Of a stretch of DNA of 64,000 nt, positions 1 through 8,724 are shown piece by piece (position 1 is the first letter of the stretch; every line of letters begins with the position of its first letter). Source of the DNA: Polaribacter sejongensis. Lineage in GTDB: Bacteria; Bacteroidota; Bacteroidia; Flavobacteriales; Flavobacteriaceae. A program made the translations under genes and the position numbers. The notes below the pieces were generated by a model that was given only the letters and a program-made list of their open reading frames with translations, made no database searches and was not told the DNA's origin. Location of the stretch: assembly GCF_038024065.1 (NCBI RefSeq), contig NZ_CP150667.1:4161501-4225500 (forward strand). Reading direction: 5' to 3'.

Positions 1-1
1 A

Positions 2-721
2 CTTTACGGTCCTTTTTGTAAAGTACAAGACCCTGCAATGGTAGAAATTGCTGCTTTAGGAGGTTTCGATTTTGTTATTATAGACATGGAGCATGGTCCT
101 TACAGCATAGAATCTACTCAGAATATGATTAGAGCTGCAGAGGCTAGAGGAATTACACCTGTTGTAAGAGTTACAGAAAATTCTGAAACTTTAATTCTAA
201 GAACTTTAGATATTGGAGTTAAATGCATTCAGGTTCCGCAAATATGTACCAAAGCAGATGCGGAAAGATTAGTAAAATCTACCAAGTTTTATCCGAAAGG
301 AGAAAGAGGTATGTGCAGATATGTAAGAGCAGCAGAGTATACAAATATTAGTGCAGCTGATCATTTTGGAAAAGCAAATAATGATATTACAACCATTATT
401 CACATAGAAGGAATGGAAGGTATTAATAACTTAGAAGAAATTGTACAAGTAGATGGTATTGATGTGATCTTTTTAGGTCCTTATGATTTATCTCAATCTT
501 GTGGTGTTCCTGGTTTGGTTAATGATCCTAAAGTAGTCGATGCTATGAAAGGTGCTGTAGAAACTGCTAAAAAATACGGTAAGTTTGTAGGTACTTTTAC
601 AGAGACTCCAGAGAAAGCAAAAATGTGGAAAGACATTGGTGTACAATATATTTCTTATGCGGTAGATGTTGGTTTAGTTATGAATTCTTTTAAAGAAATT
701 ACTGCACAACTTAAAGCTTAA
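2..721 (+). CDS. HpcH/HpaI-family aldolase, 5' end cut by window
   Basis: Class II pyruvate-type aldolase of the HpcH/HpaI family, which reversibly splits 2-keto-3-deoxy sugar acids or 4-hydroxy-2-oxoacids into pyruvate and an aldehyde in the cytoplasm. The reading frame is open from base 2 (LYGPFCKVQDPAM), so the real start lies left of the window and the ATG at 38 is internal. Visible motifs are FDFVIIDMEHGP (metal and substrate region), VRVTENS, GVKCIQVPQ, and a glycine/proline loop LGPYDLSQSCGVPG. Given the neighbouring uronate operon it may act on 2-keto-3-deoxygluconate, but substrate cannot be read from the sequence. A strong hairpin follows the stop codon. Confidence 0.85.
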   Translation, partial: LYGPFCKVQDPAMVEIAALGGFDFVIIDMEHGPYSIESTQNMIRAAEARGITPVVRVTENSETLILRTLDIGVKCIQVPQICTKADAERLVKSTKFYPKGERGMCRYVRAAEYTNISAADHFGKANNDITTIIHIEGMEGINNLEEIVQVDGIDVIFLGPYDLSQSCGVPGLVNDPKVVDAMKGAVETAKKYGKFVGTFTETPEKAKMWKDIGVQYISYAVDVGLVMNSFKEITAQLKA

Positions 722-743
722 GCATAAAATACTATAAATAATG

Positions 744-774
744 AAACCCTATAACTGAGAAGTTATAGGGTTTT
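744..774 (+). terminator. Rho-independent terminator after the aldolase gene
   Basis: A 13-bp perfect stem (744-756 with 761-773), GAGA loop, followed by a short T stretch, 22 bp after the aldolase stop codon. Confidence 0.85.
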
Positions 775-1060
775 CATTTACCTTAAAATTAATGAATCAA
801 TGTAAACCTGTCTCTTTGACTTTTTTTATGTGTAGTTGTATAAAGAGTATAAGTACAATATGAGTATTATGATGTGATTTTTTTTAGAGACTTTCAATCA
901 AAATATATTTTGATTTCAGAAGTGTTCGAAATAACAAAATTGTGAGGTACTTTATTGGTAATAGAGCGGTCACTTTTATCTTTTTTGGAGGCGTTACATA
1001 GAGAAGTTAACACAACATGAGTAATACTATATGGTTTCCTCCATTAAGTAACAAACAATA
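775..1060. other. AT-rich intergenic stretch
   Basis: About 285 bases between two terminator-like hairpins. I see no complete gene. A short open plus-strand stretch near 950-1020 (reads like ...ERSLLSFLEALHREVNTT, stop) could be the tail of a decayed gene, but I cannot assign it to a family. Confidence 0.4.
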
Positions 1061-1089
1061 AAAGCTAGCAATTTTAAATTGCTAGCTTT
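1061..1089 (-). terminator. Hairpin downstream of the T9SS protein gene
   Basis: A 14-bp inverted repeat (1061-1074 with 1076-1089) with a T-rich run on the minus strand. It lies 35 bp past the stop codon of the minus-strand gene at 1124-2164 and probably ends its transcript. Confidence 0.7.
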
Positions 1090-1123
1090 TATAAAGTACG
1101 TAATTTGTGGAAAATAATTACAT

Positions 1124-2164
1124 TTAGTTTTTAACTAATTTCTTTGTAGAGATTCCTTTGTCTGAAGATATTTTAACTAAATAAACAGATTTAGTTAAAG
1201 AAGAAACATCTATCGATTTTGTTTTGGTAGTAGAAAGTACTTTTTTTCCTAACAGATTAAAGATTTCAACTTTATTAAGCGTTTCTTTAGAGTTAATATT
1301 TAAAAGGTTATTTGCAGGATTAGGAGACATAGAAAATTCAAAATTATTGAAAGTTGGAGTAGATAATACAGCATCGTTTTTAGTAATAGTTAAACTATTT
1401 ACGTAGATGGCATTAATAGTACTATCCTCTTTTTGATAAAAATTTAAAGCCCAATTAAAATAATAAGCTCCAGCACCAGTAATGGCAGTATAAATTTCAC
1501 CTCTTAATTTATTAGACTTTGAAGAAACAGAAGATTCACCAGAACTAACATTTGTGATACGAACAGTTTTACTAGATTCATCTGCAGATGCACCTATCGT
1601 ATATTCAACTATAACTTCATAAGCTGCTTTATCTGCTTGACTAATTTCTGCACCAGTAAAAGGACCAGAACTACCCGCATTTGTTAATCTTAATTTACCT
1701 CCATCTGCAGGATCTGCTTGAATTAGAACACCTTCTCTTTTTTGTCCAGCTTCTTTGTTCTCATTTGAGTTTTCTGGAGTGTTATCTGGTAATAAACCAA
1801 GTAAGATAAGGTTGTTGAGAGAACCTGTTGTTGCAAAAATTTGTGGGTTATTCCCTAATTGAACAATTGTTTTTACAGTAATAACATCGCCATCTACACC
1901 GGTTATTGCAGAAGTAGTACTTGTTAATGAAGAATAAGAAAAGTTAGCTCCAACTTGAATTAAATCGCTATCTCCATTAGCTCTCCAAGAATTAGCATTA
2001 CCAAAATGACCAGCAGTCCAATCTGCATGGTTATTTAAGTTCGTATTTACGTCTTCGGCATCGTAAGAAGCTTCATCAAAAGTTGAGTCAAATATCGTTG
2101 TCTGAGCATTGGTAAAACCAACCAAAAAAATAGCAATTAATAAAGTAAAGTAATTTTTTTTCAT
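1124..2164 (-). CDS. Secreted protein with type IX secretion C-terminal sorting domain
   Basis: 346 aa. An N-terminal signal peptide (MKKNYFTLLIAIFLVGFTNA, cut before Q) and a C-terminal type A T9SS sorting domain of about 72 residues are visible: SMSPNPANNLLNI, VEIFNLLGKKVLS, VYLVKISSDKG, final KKLVKN. This predicts Sec export and then T9SS translocation and attachment to the cell surface. The middle (about 22-270) looks like a beta-rich domain with many Thr/Ser/Asn/Gly and I do not recognise it; a polysaccharide-related role would fit the uronate genes next door but is only inference. The gene stands alone between a terminator and a 420-bp gap. Confidence 0.8.
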   Translation of the reverse strand: MKKNYFTLLIAIFLVGFTNAQTTIFDSTFDEASYDAEDVNTNLNNHADWTAGHFGNANSWRANGDSDLIQVGANFSYSSLTSTTSAITGVDGDVITVKTIVQLGNNPQIFATTGSLNNLILLGLLPDNTPENSNENKEAGQKREGVLIQADPADGGKLRLTNAGSSGPFTGAEISQADKAAYEVIVEYTIGASADESSKTVRITNVSSGESSVSSKSNKLRGEIYTAITGAGAYYFNWALNFYQKEDSTINAIYVNSLTITKNDAVLSTPTFNNFEFSMSPNPANNLLNINSKETLNKVEIFNLLGKKVLSTTKTKSIDVSSLTKSVYLVKISSDKGISTKKLVKN

Positions 2165-2415
2165 AATTATAAGATTTAAGATTATTAAGTTCTTATAAAA
2201 TTACAAGATATATAAAGGTTTTTATTGCATAGAATTACCTTCTGCTTACATTAATTTACCAAAAAAAAGACGAATTAGTTTTTTATTGGTATTTCTAGGA
2301 TCTAGTTTAAGAATAAAAAAGAAGTTTGTATTAAAACATTAAAGGGCAGTAGTTGTTTACGTATAATTAGTGTTTTTTGTTGTAAGGAATCAGAAAAATA
2401 AATTTGACAAATTTT
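2165..2415. other. Intergenic region upstream of the T9SS protein gene
   Basis: About 250 AT-rich bases that must contain the promoter of the minus-strand T9SS protein gene. I could not find a convincing TAnnTTTG box and see no gene. Confidence 0.4.
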
Positions 2416-2535
2416 GATAATTACAGTTTTAAAACTCAAATTTTATCAGTACCTGTAAGAAATGCAATGCGTGTGATAAATTGTGCAAAACTTGGTTCAG
2501 ATGTAATGACTATTAGTTTTTTAATATTAAGTTAA
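2416..2535 (+). pseudogene. Remnant of a transaldolase-like (TalC/FSA family) gene
   Basis: The plus frame from 2416 to the TAA at 2533-2535 reads DNYSFKTQILSVPVRNAMRV followed by INCAKLGSDVMTISFLILS. Small transaldolases and fructose-6-phosphate aldolases have a segment of the form NYGFKTQ-(I/V)LAAS-(I/V)RH-x-MHVV-x-AA-x-LGADV-x-T-x-PF, which this matches throughout. No start codon and none of the N-terminal two thirds of the barrel are present, and the frame ends right after the motif, so this is a broken fragment left by deletion. Identification is by eye. Confidence 0.5.
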
Positions 2536-2584
2536 ATTTTAGTAAATTCGAATTAAAACAAAATTAAGTTATCATAAAATCATT

Positions 2585-3628
2585 TCACATGTTGTATTTT
2601 ACATTTTCTTTTATAAGAATATCTATAGGGAGGTGTGTTTTTGTATTCGGTATTTTATTGTGAATTAAAAAATCAGATAATATTCTTACTGCTTCATAAC
2701 CTTGATCAAAGGGTTTTTGAGAGATTAAAAAAGAAACACTATCGTTTAAAAGGCATTGGGTGTTTTGCGGAGTATTATCAAAACCTATTAATTCTATGTT
2801 TTTTAAATGTGAATCCTCTATGCAATCTACCACAATATAAATTCTACTAGAGGGAACAAAAATTCCTTTTATTTGCGGGTGTGTGTTTAGGTAGTCGTTG
2901 ATGATTCCTTTTGTTTCTAGAGAGTTCTTTAAATTTTCAATTTTTAAAGTTTGCACTTTATAATTAATGTTATTTTTTAAAAAATAATTATTAAAACCTT
3001 CAATCCTATTCGAAACCGCATTGTTTTTGGTGATGTTGTATCGAGATTGAATTATTAAAATTTCTGAGGCATCTGGAATGTTAAATTTCATTAATTTACC
3101 TGCAATATAACCTGCGGTATAAGAATCTTGACCAACATATGCTATGTTGTTAAATCCTTTAATATCAATATTTAAAAAAATATAGGGAATGTCTAAAGCC
3201 TCTAACTCATCTACAATTAGCTGGGTCTCTTTAGAAAAATTGGGTACCATGATTACTCCAGTTGGCTTTGTTTTTAGCAACTCTTTAAACGTATTTAAAT
3301 AATAAACTGGATCGTACTGATTGTATGTAAAACTATTGACATGTACTCCAAAACTTACAACATCGTTGGTTGCTTTTAAAAGCCCCATATAAGGCGATTT
3401 CCAAAATAAGTCATCATCATTATATTCTGGGATTAAAATAGATATTTGCTGTTTATTTTTCATAGCAAGAGCGCTGGCAACCGGATTCACGCTAAAATTA
3501 TGATGGTCAAGAATTTTTCTAATTCTTGCTTCCGTTTTCTTAGAAACACCACCTCTGTTGTGTATTACTCTATCTACAGTGCCTTCAGAGACTTTTGCTT
3601 CTCTGGCAATATCTTTTATTTTTATCAT
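2585..3628 (-). CDS. LacI-family transcriptional regulator of the uronate operon
   Basis: 347 aa from the start chosen at 3628 (MIKIKDIAREAKVSEGTVDR); an upstream in-frame ATG at 3694 would add 22 residues that precede the normal LacI N-terminus, so I reject it. Residues 1-55 are the LacI helix-turn-helix and hinge (VSEGTVDRVIHNRGGVSKKT..RI). The rest is a periplasmic-binding-like sugar domain (ISILIPEYNDDDLFWKSPY, GVIMVPNFS, GFDNTPQN). It is divergent from the oxidoreductase-uxuA-uxaC-TRAP operon, with two palindromic sites in the 163-bp gap, so it most likely represses that operon until a uronate intermediate binds. The inducer is not known. Confidence 0.85.
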   Translation of the reverse strand: MIKIKDIAREAKVSEGTVDRVIHNRGGVSKKTEARIRKILDHHNFSVNPVASALAMKNKQQISILIPEYNDDDLFWKSPYMGLLKATNDVVSFGVHVNSFTYNQYDPVYYLNTFKELLKTKPTGVIMVPNFSKETQLIVDELEALDIPYIFLNIDIKGFNNIAYVGQDSYTAGYIAGKLMKFNIPDASEILIIQSRYNITKNNAVSNRIEGFNNYFLKNNINYKVQTLKIENLKNSLETKGIINDYLNTHPQIKGIFVPSSRIYIVVDCIEDSHLKNIELIGFDNTPQNTQCLLNDSVSFLISQKPFDQGYEAVRILSDFLIHNKIPNTKTHLPIDILIKENVKYNM

Positions 3629-3695
3629 ATTAAGATTGATAAACGCTTTTATGTATATTTTTAATCTTATGCAATTTAGTGAAAATAAATGCAAT

Positions 3696-3730
3696 TTTGT
3701 GTGCGCACACGAGGAATTATGTTATATTTG
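3696..3730 (+). promoter_or_regulatory. Bacteroidota-type promoter for the uronate operon
   Basis: TATATTTG at 3723-3730 matches the Bacteroidota -7 consensus TAnnTTTG. A TTTG at 3696-3699 is a possible -33 element with a 23-bp spacer, at the long end of the accepted range. The start codon is 61 bp downstream. Confidence 0.6.
3699..3710. promoter_or_regulatory. Operator 1 (12-bp perfect palindrome)
   Basis: GTGTGCGCACAC is perfectly palindromic, is GC-rich in an AT-rich gap, and overlaps the putative -33 element. A LacI-family site is expected to be a palindrome with a central CG, as here. Confidence 0.7.
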
Positions 3731-3731
3731 T

Positions 3732-3743
3732 GTGTGCGTACAC
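3732..3743. promoter_or_regulatory. Operator 2 (near-copy of operator 1)
   Basis: GTGTGCGTACAC differs from operator 1 at one base and starts 33 bp further on, about three helical turns, so both sites face the same side of the DNA. It lies immediately downstream of the -7 box, a position where a repressor would block transcription start. Confidence 0.7.
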
Positions 3744-3791
3744 GTAAATGTGCGGAAATTACTAATCTTAATTAAAAATACAACCTTAAAG

Positions 3792-4619
3792 ATGAATAAA
3801 ACAATTGTATTAACAGGTGCAGGAGGAGTGTTGTGTAGTGCTTTAGCAATGGCGCTTGCAGAACAAGGAAACAGCGTTGCCGTTTTAGATTTAAGAAAAG
3901 AAGCTGCAGATAAGGTGGCGGATTCAATTATAAAAGCTGGAGGAAAAGCAATTGGTGTTGCAGCCAATGTTTTAGAAAAAGATTCTTTAATAGTGGCTAA
4001 AGAAATAGTAAATAAAGCTTTTGGGCAAGTAGATATTTTGGTGAATGGAGCGGGAGGAAACCATCCTTTAGGAACCACTTCGAATCCTTTTTTGGAATTA
4101 GAAGACTTGGCAAACAAAACAGAAGGCTTTAAGACTTTTTTCGATTTAGATCCAAAAGGAATTGAATTTACATTCAACTTAAATTTCTTAGGAACTTTAA
4201 TTCCTACACAAGTTTTTGCAACAGATATGGTGGGTAGAAAAGGGTGTTCTGTATTGAATATTTCTTCTATGAATGCTTTTACTCCGTTAACTAAAATACC
4301 AGCTTACAGTGGTGCAAAAGCTGCAGTTTCTAACTTTACACAATGGTTAGCTGTTCATTTTTCTAAAGTAGGAATTCGTGTGAATGCATTAGCACCAGGT
4401 TTCTTTTTAACAGATCAAAACAGAACTTTATTAACAAATACAGATGGAAGTTTAACTAAAAGAGGTCAGCAAATTATAGATCAAACTCCAATGGAACGTT
4501 ATGGTAAACCGGAGGATTTAATTAGTACAACTTTATATTTATGTGATGATGCATCTTCTTTTGTTACAGGAATTGTAATTCCTATTGATGGTGGATTTGC
4601 AGCATATAGTGGCGTTTAA
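3792..4619 (+). CDS. SDR-family D-mannonate oxidoreductase (fructuronate reductase)
   Basis: 275 aa from the ATG at 3792 (MNKTIVLTGAGGVLCSALAM); the frame is open upstream but that would cross the promoter and operators. Classical short-chain dehydrogenase: TGAGGVLCSAL nucleotide loop near residue 8, NGAGGNHP, catalytic Ser in NISSMNAF, YSGAK catalytic Tyr-Lys, and APGFFLT. In the pathway it would reduce fructuronate to mannonate with NADH, replacing the non-homologous UxuB of E. coli. The function is inferred from its place directly ahead of uxuA and uxaC. First gene of the operon, 14 bp before uxuA. Confidence 0.8.
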   Translation: MNKTIVLTGAGGVLCSALAMALAEQGNSVAVLDLRKEAADKVADSIIKAGGKAIGVAANVLEKDSLIVAKEIVNKAFGQVDILVNGAGGNHPLGTTSNPFLELEDLANKTEGFKTFFDLDPKGIEFTFNLNFLGTLIPTQVFATDMVGRKGCSVLNISSMNAFTPLTKIPAYSGAKAAVSNFTQWLAVHFSKVGIRVNALAPGFFLTDQNRTLLTNTDGSLTKRGQQIIDQTPMERYGKPEDLISTTLYLCDDASSFVTGIVIPIDGGFAAYSGV

Positions 4620-4633
4620 TAAAATAGAATAAA

Positions 4634-5821
4634 ATGATACAAAATTTAGAACAAACTTGGCGTTGGTATGGACCAAATGACCCAGTTTCTTTATCAGATA
4701 TAAAACAATCGGGGGCAACAGGTGTTGTTTCTGCATTACATCATATTAAAAATGGTGAAGTTTGGACGGTTGATGAAATCATCAAAAGAAAAGAAATTAT
4801 AGAAAATGTTGGGTTAACATGGTCTGTAGTAGAATCTGTGCCAATTCATGAGAATATTAAAACAAAGTCTGGAGATTACCAATTATATATTGATAATTAC
4901 AAACAAACTTTGTTGAATTTAGGCGAATGCGGAATTGATATTGTTTGTTACAATTTTATGCCCGTTTTAGATTGGACGAGAACAAACTTAGATTATGAAG
5001 TTTCGGATAATTCTACCGCTTTACGTTTTGAGGCAGCAGCTTTTGCAGCTTTTGAATTGTACTTGTTAAAAAGACCAGGAGCAGAAAAAGAATATTCTGA
5101 TGCTCAGAAAGAGAAAGCTTCAGAGTTTTTAAAAAATGCCTCAGCAGAAGATCAAAAAAGATTAATTAGAAATATTATTGCAGGTTTACCAGGGGCTGAA
5201 GAAGGGTATTCTCTAGAGGAATTCAATGCAATTTTGGCGACTTATAAAAATGTAGGCCCAAAAGAATTGAAGGCAAACTTATTTTCGTTTTTATCAGAGA
5301 TTATTCCGTCAGCAGAACAAGCAGGTGTTTTAATGTGTATTCATCCAGATGATCCACCTTTTCCAATCTTAGGATTACCAAGAGTAGTATCCACAGAAAA
5401 AGATATCGAAGATATTTATAATGCTGTAAAATCGCCAAATAACGGATTGACATTTTGTACGGGGTCTTTTGGTGTAAGAGCCGATAATGATTTAGCAGGA
5501 ATGGTAGAACGTTTAGGAGATAGAATTCATTTTATTCATTTACGAGCTACAAAAAGAGATGCTGAAGGGAATTTTCATGAAGCAGATCATTTAGATGGTG
5601 ATGTAGATATGTTTGCAGTGATGAAAGCGTTGGTTTTAGAGCAACAAAAACGTGCTGAAGCAGGAAGAAAAGATGTTAGAATGCCTTTTAGACCAGATCA
5701 CGGACATAAAATGTTAGACGATTTAAAAAAGAAAACAAATCCTGGATATTCAGGTATCGGACGTTTACGAGGTTTGGCAGAATTACGTGGATTAGAATTA
5801 GGAATTAGACGATCGTTATAA
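4634..5821 (+). CDS. uxuA: Mannonate dehydratase
   Basis: 395 aa, normal length for UxuA. It removes water from D-mannonate to give 2-keto-3-deoxy-D-gluconate, a metal-dependent TIM-barrel reaction in the cytoplasm. Family motifs are clear: N-terminal [79 protein letters not shown] and C-terminal [18 protein letters not shown]. Metal ligands are expected among the His, Cys and Asp of these motifs. Second gene of the operon, 11 bp before uxaC. Confidence 0.95.
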   Translation: MIQNLEQTWRWYGPNDPVSLSDIKQSGATGVVSALHHIKNGEVWTVDEIIKRKEIIENVGLTWSVVESVPIHENIKTKSGDYQLYIDNYKQTLLNLGECGIDIVCYNFMPVLDWTRTNLDYEVSDNSTALRFEAAAFAAFELYLLKRPGAEKEYSDAQKEKASEFLKNASAEDQKRLIRNIIAGLPGAEEGYSLEEFNAILATYKNVGPKELKANLFSFLSEIIPSAEQAGVLMCIHPDDPPFPILGLPRVVSTEKDIEDIYNAVKSPNNGLTFCTGSFGVRADNDLAGMVERLGDRIHFIHLRATKRDAEGNFHEADHLDGDVDMFAVMKALVLEQQKRAEAGRKDVRMPFRPDHGHKMLDDLKKKTNPGYSGIGRLRGLAELRGLELGIRRSL

Positions 5822-5832
5822 AAAAAATAAAA

Positions 5833-7242
5833 ATGAATAGCACCACATTTATAAACGATAACTTTTTATTACAATCTGAAGTCGCAGTAAAATTGTATCA
5901 TCAATATGCTAAAGATTTGCCAATTATAGATTATCACAATCATTTATCACCACAACTAATTGCAGAAGATAAGCCTATTGAAAATATTACAGCTGCTTGG
6001 TTAAATGGAGATCATTATAAGTGGCGGGGAATGCGTGCAAATGGTATAGAAGAAGCTTTTATTACTGGCGATAAAACGACCCAGAAAGAAAAATTTTTAA
6101 AGTGGGCAGAAACGGTTCCGCATACTTTAAGAAATCCTTTATTTCATTGGACGCATTTAGAATTGAAGCGTTATTTTGATATTGATGAAATTTTACAACC
6201 CTCTACAGCAGAAACTATTTATAAAAAAGCCAATGCTATTTTAGTACATAAAACACCTGCCGATTTATTAGAACAAATGAAGGTGGAGGTTATTTGTACT
6301 ACAGATGATCCTACAGACAGTTTAGAATATCATCAGGTAATTTCTGAAATGAATATATACACAAAAGTGTTGCCTACATTTAGGTCTGATGAATTGTTCT
6401 TTATAGGAGAAACAAAATTTTTGGGGTATTTAAAAAAATTAGCGGCAAGTTCAGGAGTACAGATTAATTCTTTATCCGATTTTATAAAATCTATAGATAA
6501 TAGAATTGCTCATTTTCATGAAAATGGATGTAGAGTATCTGACTTTGGTATTGGAGCGACGCTTTCAATTGTTGATTTTACTGAGGAAGAAATTGCACAA
6601 ATTTTTGATAAGAAACTAAAAGAAGAAACTCTTTCCGTTTTAGAAATTGAAAAATATAGATCTTTTTTATTCCTTTATTTAGGAAGAAAATATCATGAAT
6701 ATAATTGGGTACAACAATACCATTTAGGACCTATTAGAAATAATAATTCTAGATTAGTTGAACAAGTAGGATTAGATGCTGGTTGCGATTCTATAAGTGA
6801 TTTTCCAATGGCAGAATTTATGTCTAAATTATTTAATGAACTTGAATCTACCGGTCAATTAGCAAAAACCATTACTTATAATTTAAATCCTTCTCAAAAT
6901 GAAGTATTTGCAACAATGATGGGTAATTTTCAAAATGCGGATATTCCAGGTAAAATGCAATGGGGTTCTGGTTGGTGGTTTTTAGACCAAAAAGACGGCA
7001 TGGAAAAACAATTAAACACACTTTCAAATATGGGCTTATTAAGTCGTTTTGTAGGTATGTTAACAGACAGTCGCAGCTTTTTATCTTTTCCAAGACATGA
7101 GTATTTTAGGCGAATATTGTGCAACCTAATTGCAGAAGATGTTAAAAAAGGATTGGTTCCAAATGATATAGAATTTCTTGGGAAAATGATTCAAAACATT
7201 TGTTATTACAATGCTGTGAACTATTTCAATTTTAAAAACTAA
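5833..7242 (+). CDS. uxaC: Glucuronate isomerase
   Basis: 469 aa, the usual size for UxaC, a cytoplasmic amidohydrolase-superfamily enzyme that converts glucuronate to fructuronate and galacturonate to tagaturonate. The N-terminal IIDYHNHLSP metal-binding motif, ENITAAWLNGDHYKWRGMRANG, CTTDDPTDSL, GRKYHEYNWVQQYHLGPIRNNN, and WGSGWWFLDQKDGMEKQL with LTDSRSFLSFPRHEYFRRILCN near the end are all present. Because the same operon has uxuA and a mannonate-type oxidoreductase but no altronate genes, glucuronate is the more likely physiological substrate. Confidence 0.95.
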   Translation: MNSTTFINDNFLLQSEVAVKLYHQYAKDLPIIDYHNHLSPQLIAEDKPIENITAAWLNGDHYKWRGMRANGIEEAFITGDKTTQKEKFLKWAETVPHTLRNPLFHWTHLELKRYFDIDEILQPSTAETIYKKANAILVHKTPADLLEQMKVEVICTTDDPTDSLEYHQVISEMNIYTKVLPTFRSDELFFIGETKFLGYLKKLAASSGVQINSLSDFIKSIDNRIAHFHENGCRVSDFGIGATLSIVDFTEEEIAQIFDKKLKEETLSVLEIEKYRSFLFLYLGRKYHEYNWVQQYHLGPIRNNNSRLVEQVGLDAGCDSISDFPMAEFMSKLFNELESTGQLAKTITYNLNPSQNEVFATMMGNFQNADIPGKMQWGSGWWFLDQKDGMEKQLNTLSNMGLLSRFVGMLTDSRSFLSFPRHEYFRRILCNLIAEDVKKGLVPNDIEFLGKMIQNICYYNAVNYFNFKN

Positions 7243-7253
7243 AATAATTTATT

Positions 7254-8228
7254 ATGTTGCATAGACTGTTTTGTGCCTTCTTTCTTTTAATCATTTTACA
7301 AGGGTGTGAAAAGAAAGACGATGTAAAGATGATGTATTTAGCACATACTTTACCTCAAACACACCCTGTTCACAAAGGTATTTTAGAATTTAAGAAAGCC
7401 TTAAAACTAAAATCTGGAGGGAAAATGGATATTAAGATATTTCCTGATGGCCAATTAGGATCAGAAAGAGAAGTTTTAGAATTATTACAAATAGGTAGTG
7501 TAGCTGTCACAAAAGTAAGTGCTGCAACGTTGTCTAATTTTGTTCCAGAATATCATGTATTGGGAATTCCATATTTATTTAGAAATAAACAACATCAATT
7601 TGATGTTTTAGAAGGTGAAGTTGGAAAATCAATTTTAGAAAAAGGAAGTAAATTTTGGCTACGTGGTTTGTGTTATTACGATGCAGGAAGTAGAAGTTTT
7701 TATACTTCAAAGAAAGCAATTAGAACTCCAGAAGATTTAAAGGGGCTTAAAATTCGTGTAATGAACAACCAAATGGCCATAAATATGGTAAATAGTTTGG
7801 GAGGTTCTGCAACACCAATGTCTTTTGGAGAGTTGTACACTGCTCTACAACAAGGTGTTGTGGATGGTGCCGAAAATAATCCGCCTTCATTTGTATCTTC
7901 TAATCATTATGAAGTAAGTAAATACTATACCTTAGATCAACATTCTTCTTTACCAGATGTTTTATTAATTGGCACAAAATACTGGGATACATTATCTGAT
8001 GAAGAAAAAGTTTGGGTGCAAGAGTCTGCAGATGAGTCATCTAAATCACAGAAGGTTTTCTGGAATGATTCTGTAAATGAATCAATGGAAATTGCAAAAA
8101 AAGCAGGTGTAGAAATTATTATTCCTGAAAAAGCATTGTTCCAAGAGAAATCAAAACCTGTTTTAGAAGCTTTTGAAAAAGAACACCCAGAAATGAGTGG
8201 GATTATTAATAAAATAAAAAATCAGTAG
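7254..8228 (+). CDS. dctP: TRAP transporter solute-binding protein (DctP family), lipid-anchored
   Basis: 324 aa. The signal ends in a lipobox-like LQGCEKK, so the protein is probably anchored by its Cys rather than freely periplasmic. DctP-family features: AHTLPQTHPVHKGILEF, FPDGQLGSEREVLELLQIG, DLKGLKIRVMNNQMAINMV with the conserved Arg that pairs with the substrate carboxylate, and GVVDGAENNPPSFVSSNHYEVSKYY. It would capture a uronate for the DctQM permease encoded next. Two bases separate its stop from the DctQ start. Confidence 0.9.
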   Translation: MLHRLFCAFFLLIILQGCEKKDDVKMMYLAHTLPQTHPVHKGILEFKKALKLKSGGKMDIKIFPDGQLGSEREVLELLQIGSVAVTKVSAATLSNFVPEYHVLGIPYLFRNKQHQFDVLEGEVGKSILEKGSKFWLRGLCYYDAGSRSFYTSKKAIRTPEDLKGLKIRVMNNQMAINMVNSLGGSATPMSFGELYTALQQGVVDGAENNPPSFVSSNHYEVSKYYTLDQHSSLPDVLLIGTKYWDTLSDEEKVWVQESADESSKSQKVFWNDSVNESMEIAKKAGVEIIIPEKALFQEKSKPVLEAFEKEHPEMSGIINKIKNQ

Positions 8229-8230
8229 AT

Positions 8231-8722
8231 ATGAAATCAGCAGACATCCTTTTTAACAGAGTTTGTAAAATCATGGAAACAATATTGGTTTCTATATTTG
8301 GGTTATTGGTAATTGATGTATTACTACAAGTTTTTTCACGTTATATTTTAAATACTTCATTTACGTTTACAGAAGAACTAGCACGTTTTTCATTAATTTG
8401 GTTATCCATTTTAGGGGCAGCCTACCTTAGCGGAAGAAGAGAACATTTATCAATGGATTTCTTGTTTCAGAAATTCTCACCTAAATTACAAAAGAAAGTG
8501 CTGTTTTTTATCGAAATCTGTGTGTTTTTATTTGCATTGATAGTTATGGTAATTGGTGGATTTAACCTTGTTTATACTACATTACATTTAGGCCAATTAT
8601 CAGGAACATTAAGGATACCTTTAGGATACATATATTCTATTTTGCCTTTTAGTGGTTTGCTTATTATGTGTTTTTCAATATATCACATACGCAAAATAAG
8701 TACTAACAAAATAACCGATTAA
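8231..8722 (+). CDS. dctQ: TRAP transporter small permease subunit (DctQ family)
   Basis: 163 aa with four hydrophobic segments. The DctQ signature is seen in the second part: VFSRYILNTSFTFTEELARFSLIWLSILGAAYLSGRREHLSMD. It pairs with the large subunit to form the sodium-driven membrane part of the transporter. It sits between dctP and dctM with gaps of 2 bp on either side. Confidence 0.9.
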   Translation: MKSADILFNRVCKIMETILVSIFGLLVIDVLLQVFSRYILNTSFTFTEELARFSLIWLSILGAAYLSGRREHLSMDFLFQKFSPKLQKKVLFFIEICVFLFALIVMVIGGFNLVYTTLHLGQLSGTLRIPLGYIYSILPFSGLLIMCFSIYHIRKISTNKITD

Positions 8723-8724
8723 TT

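Noticed and set aside
3558..3791. Upstream extension of the SDR gene to 353 codons
   Set aside because: Would translate through the LacI gene start, promoter and operators; homology begins at the ATG at 3792.
3722..4177. 151-codon minus-strand frame over the SDR gene
   Set aside because: Antisense shadow of a well-conserved dehydrogenase.
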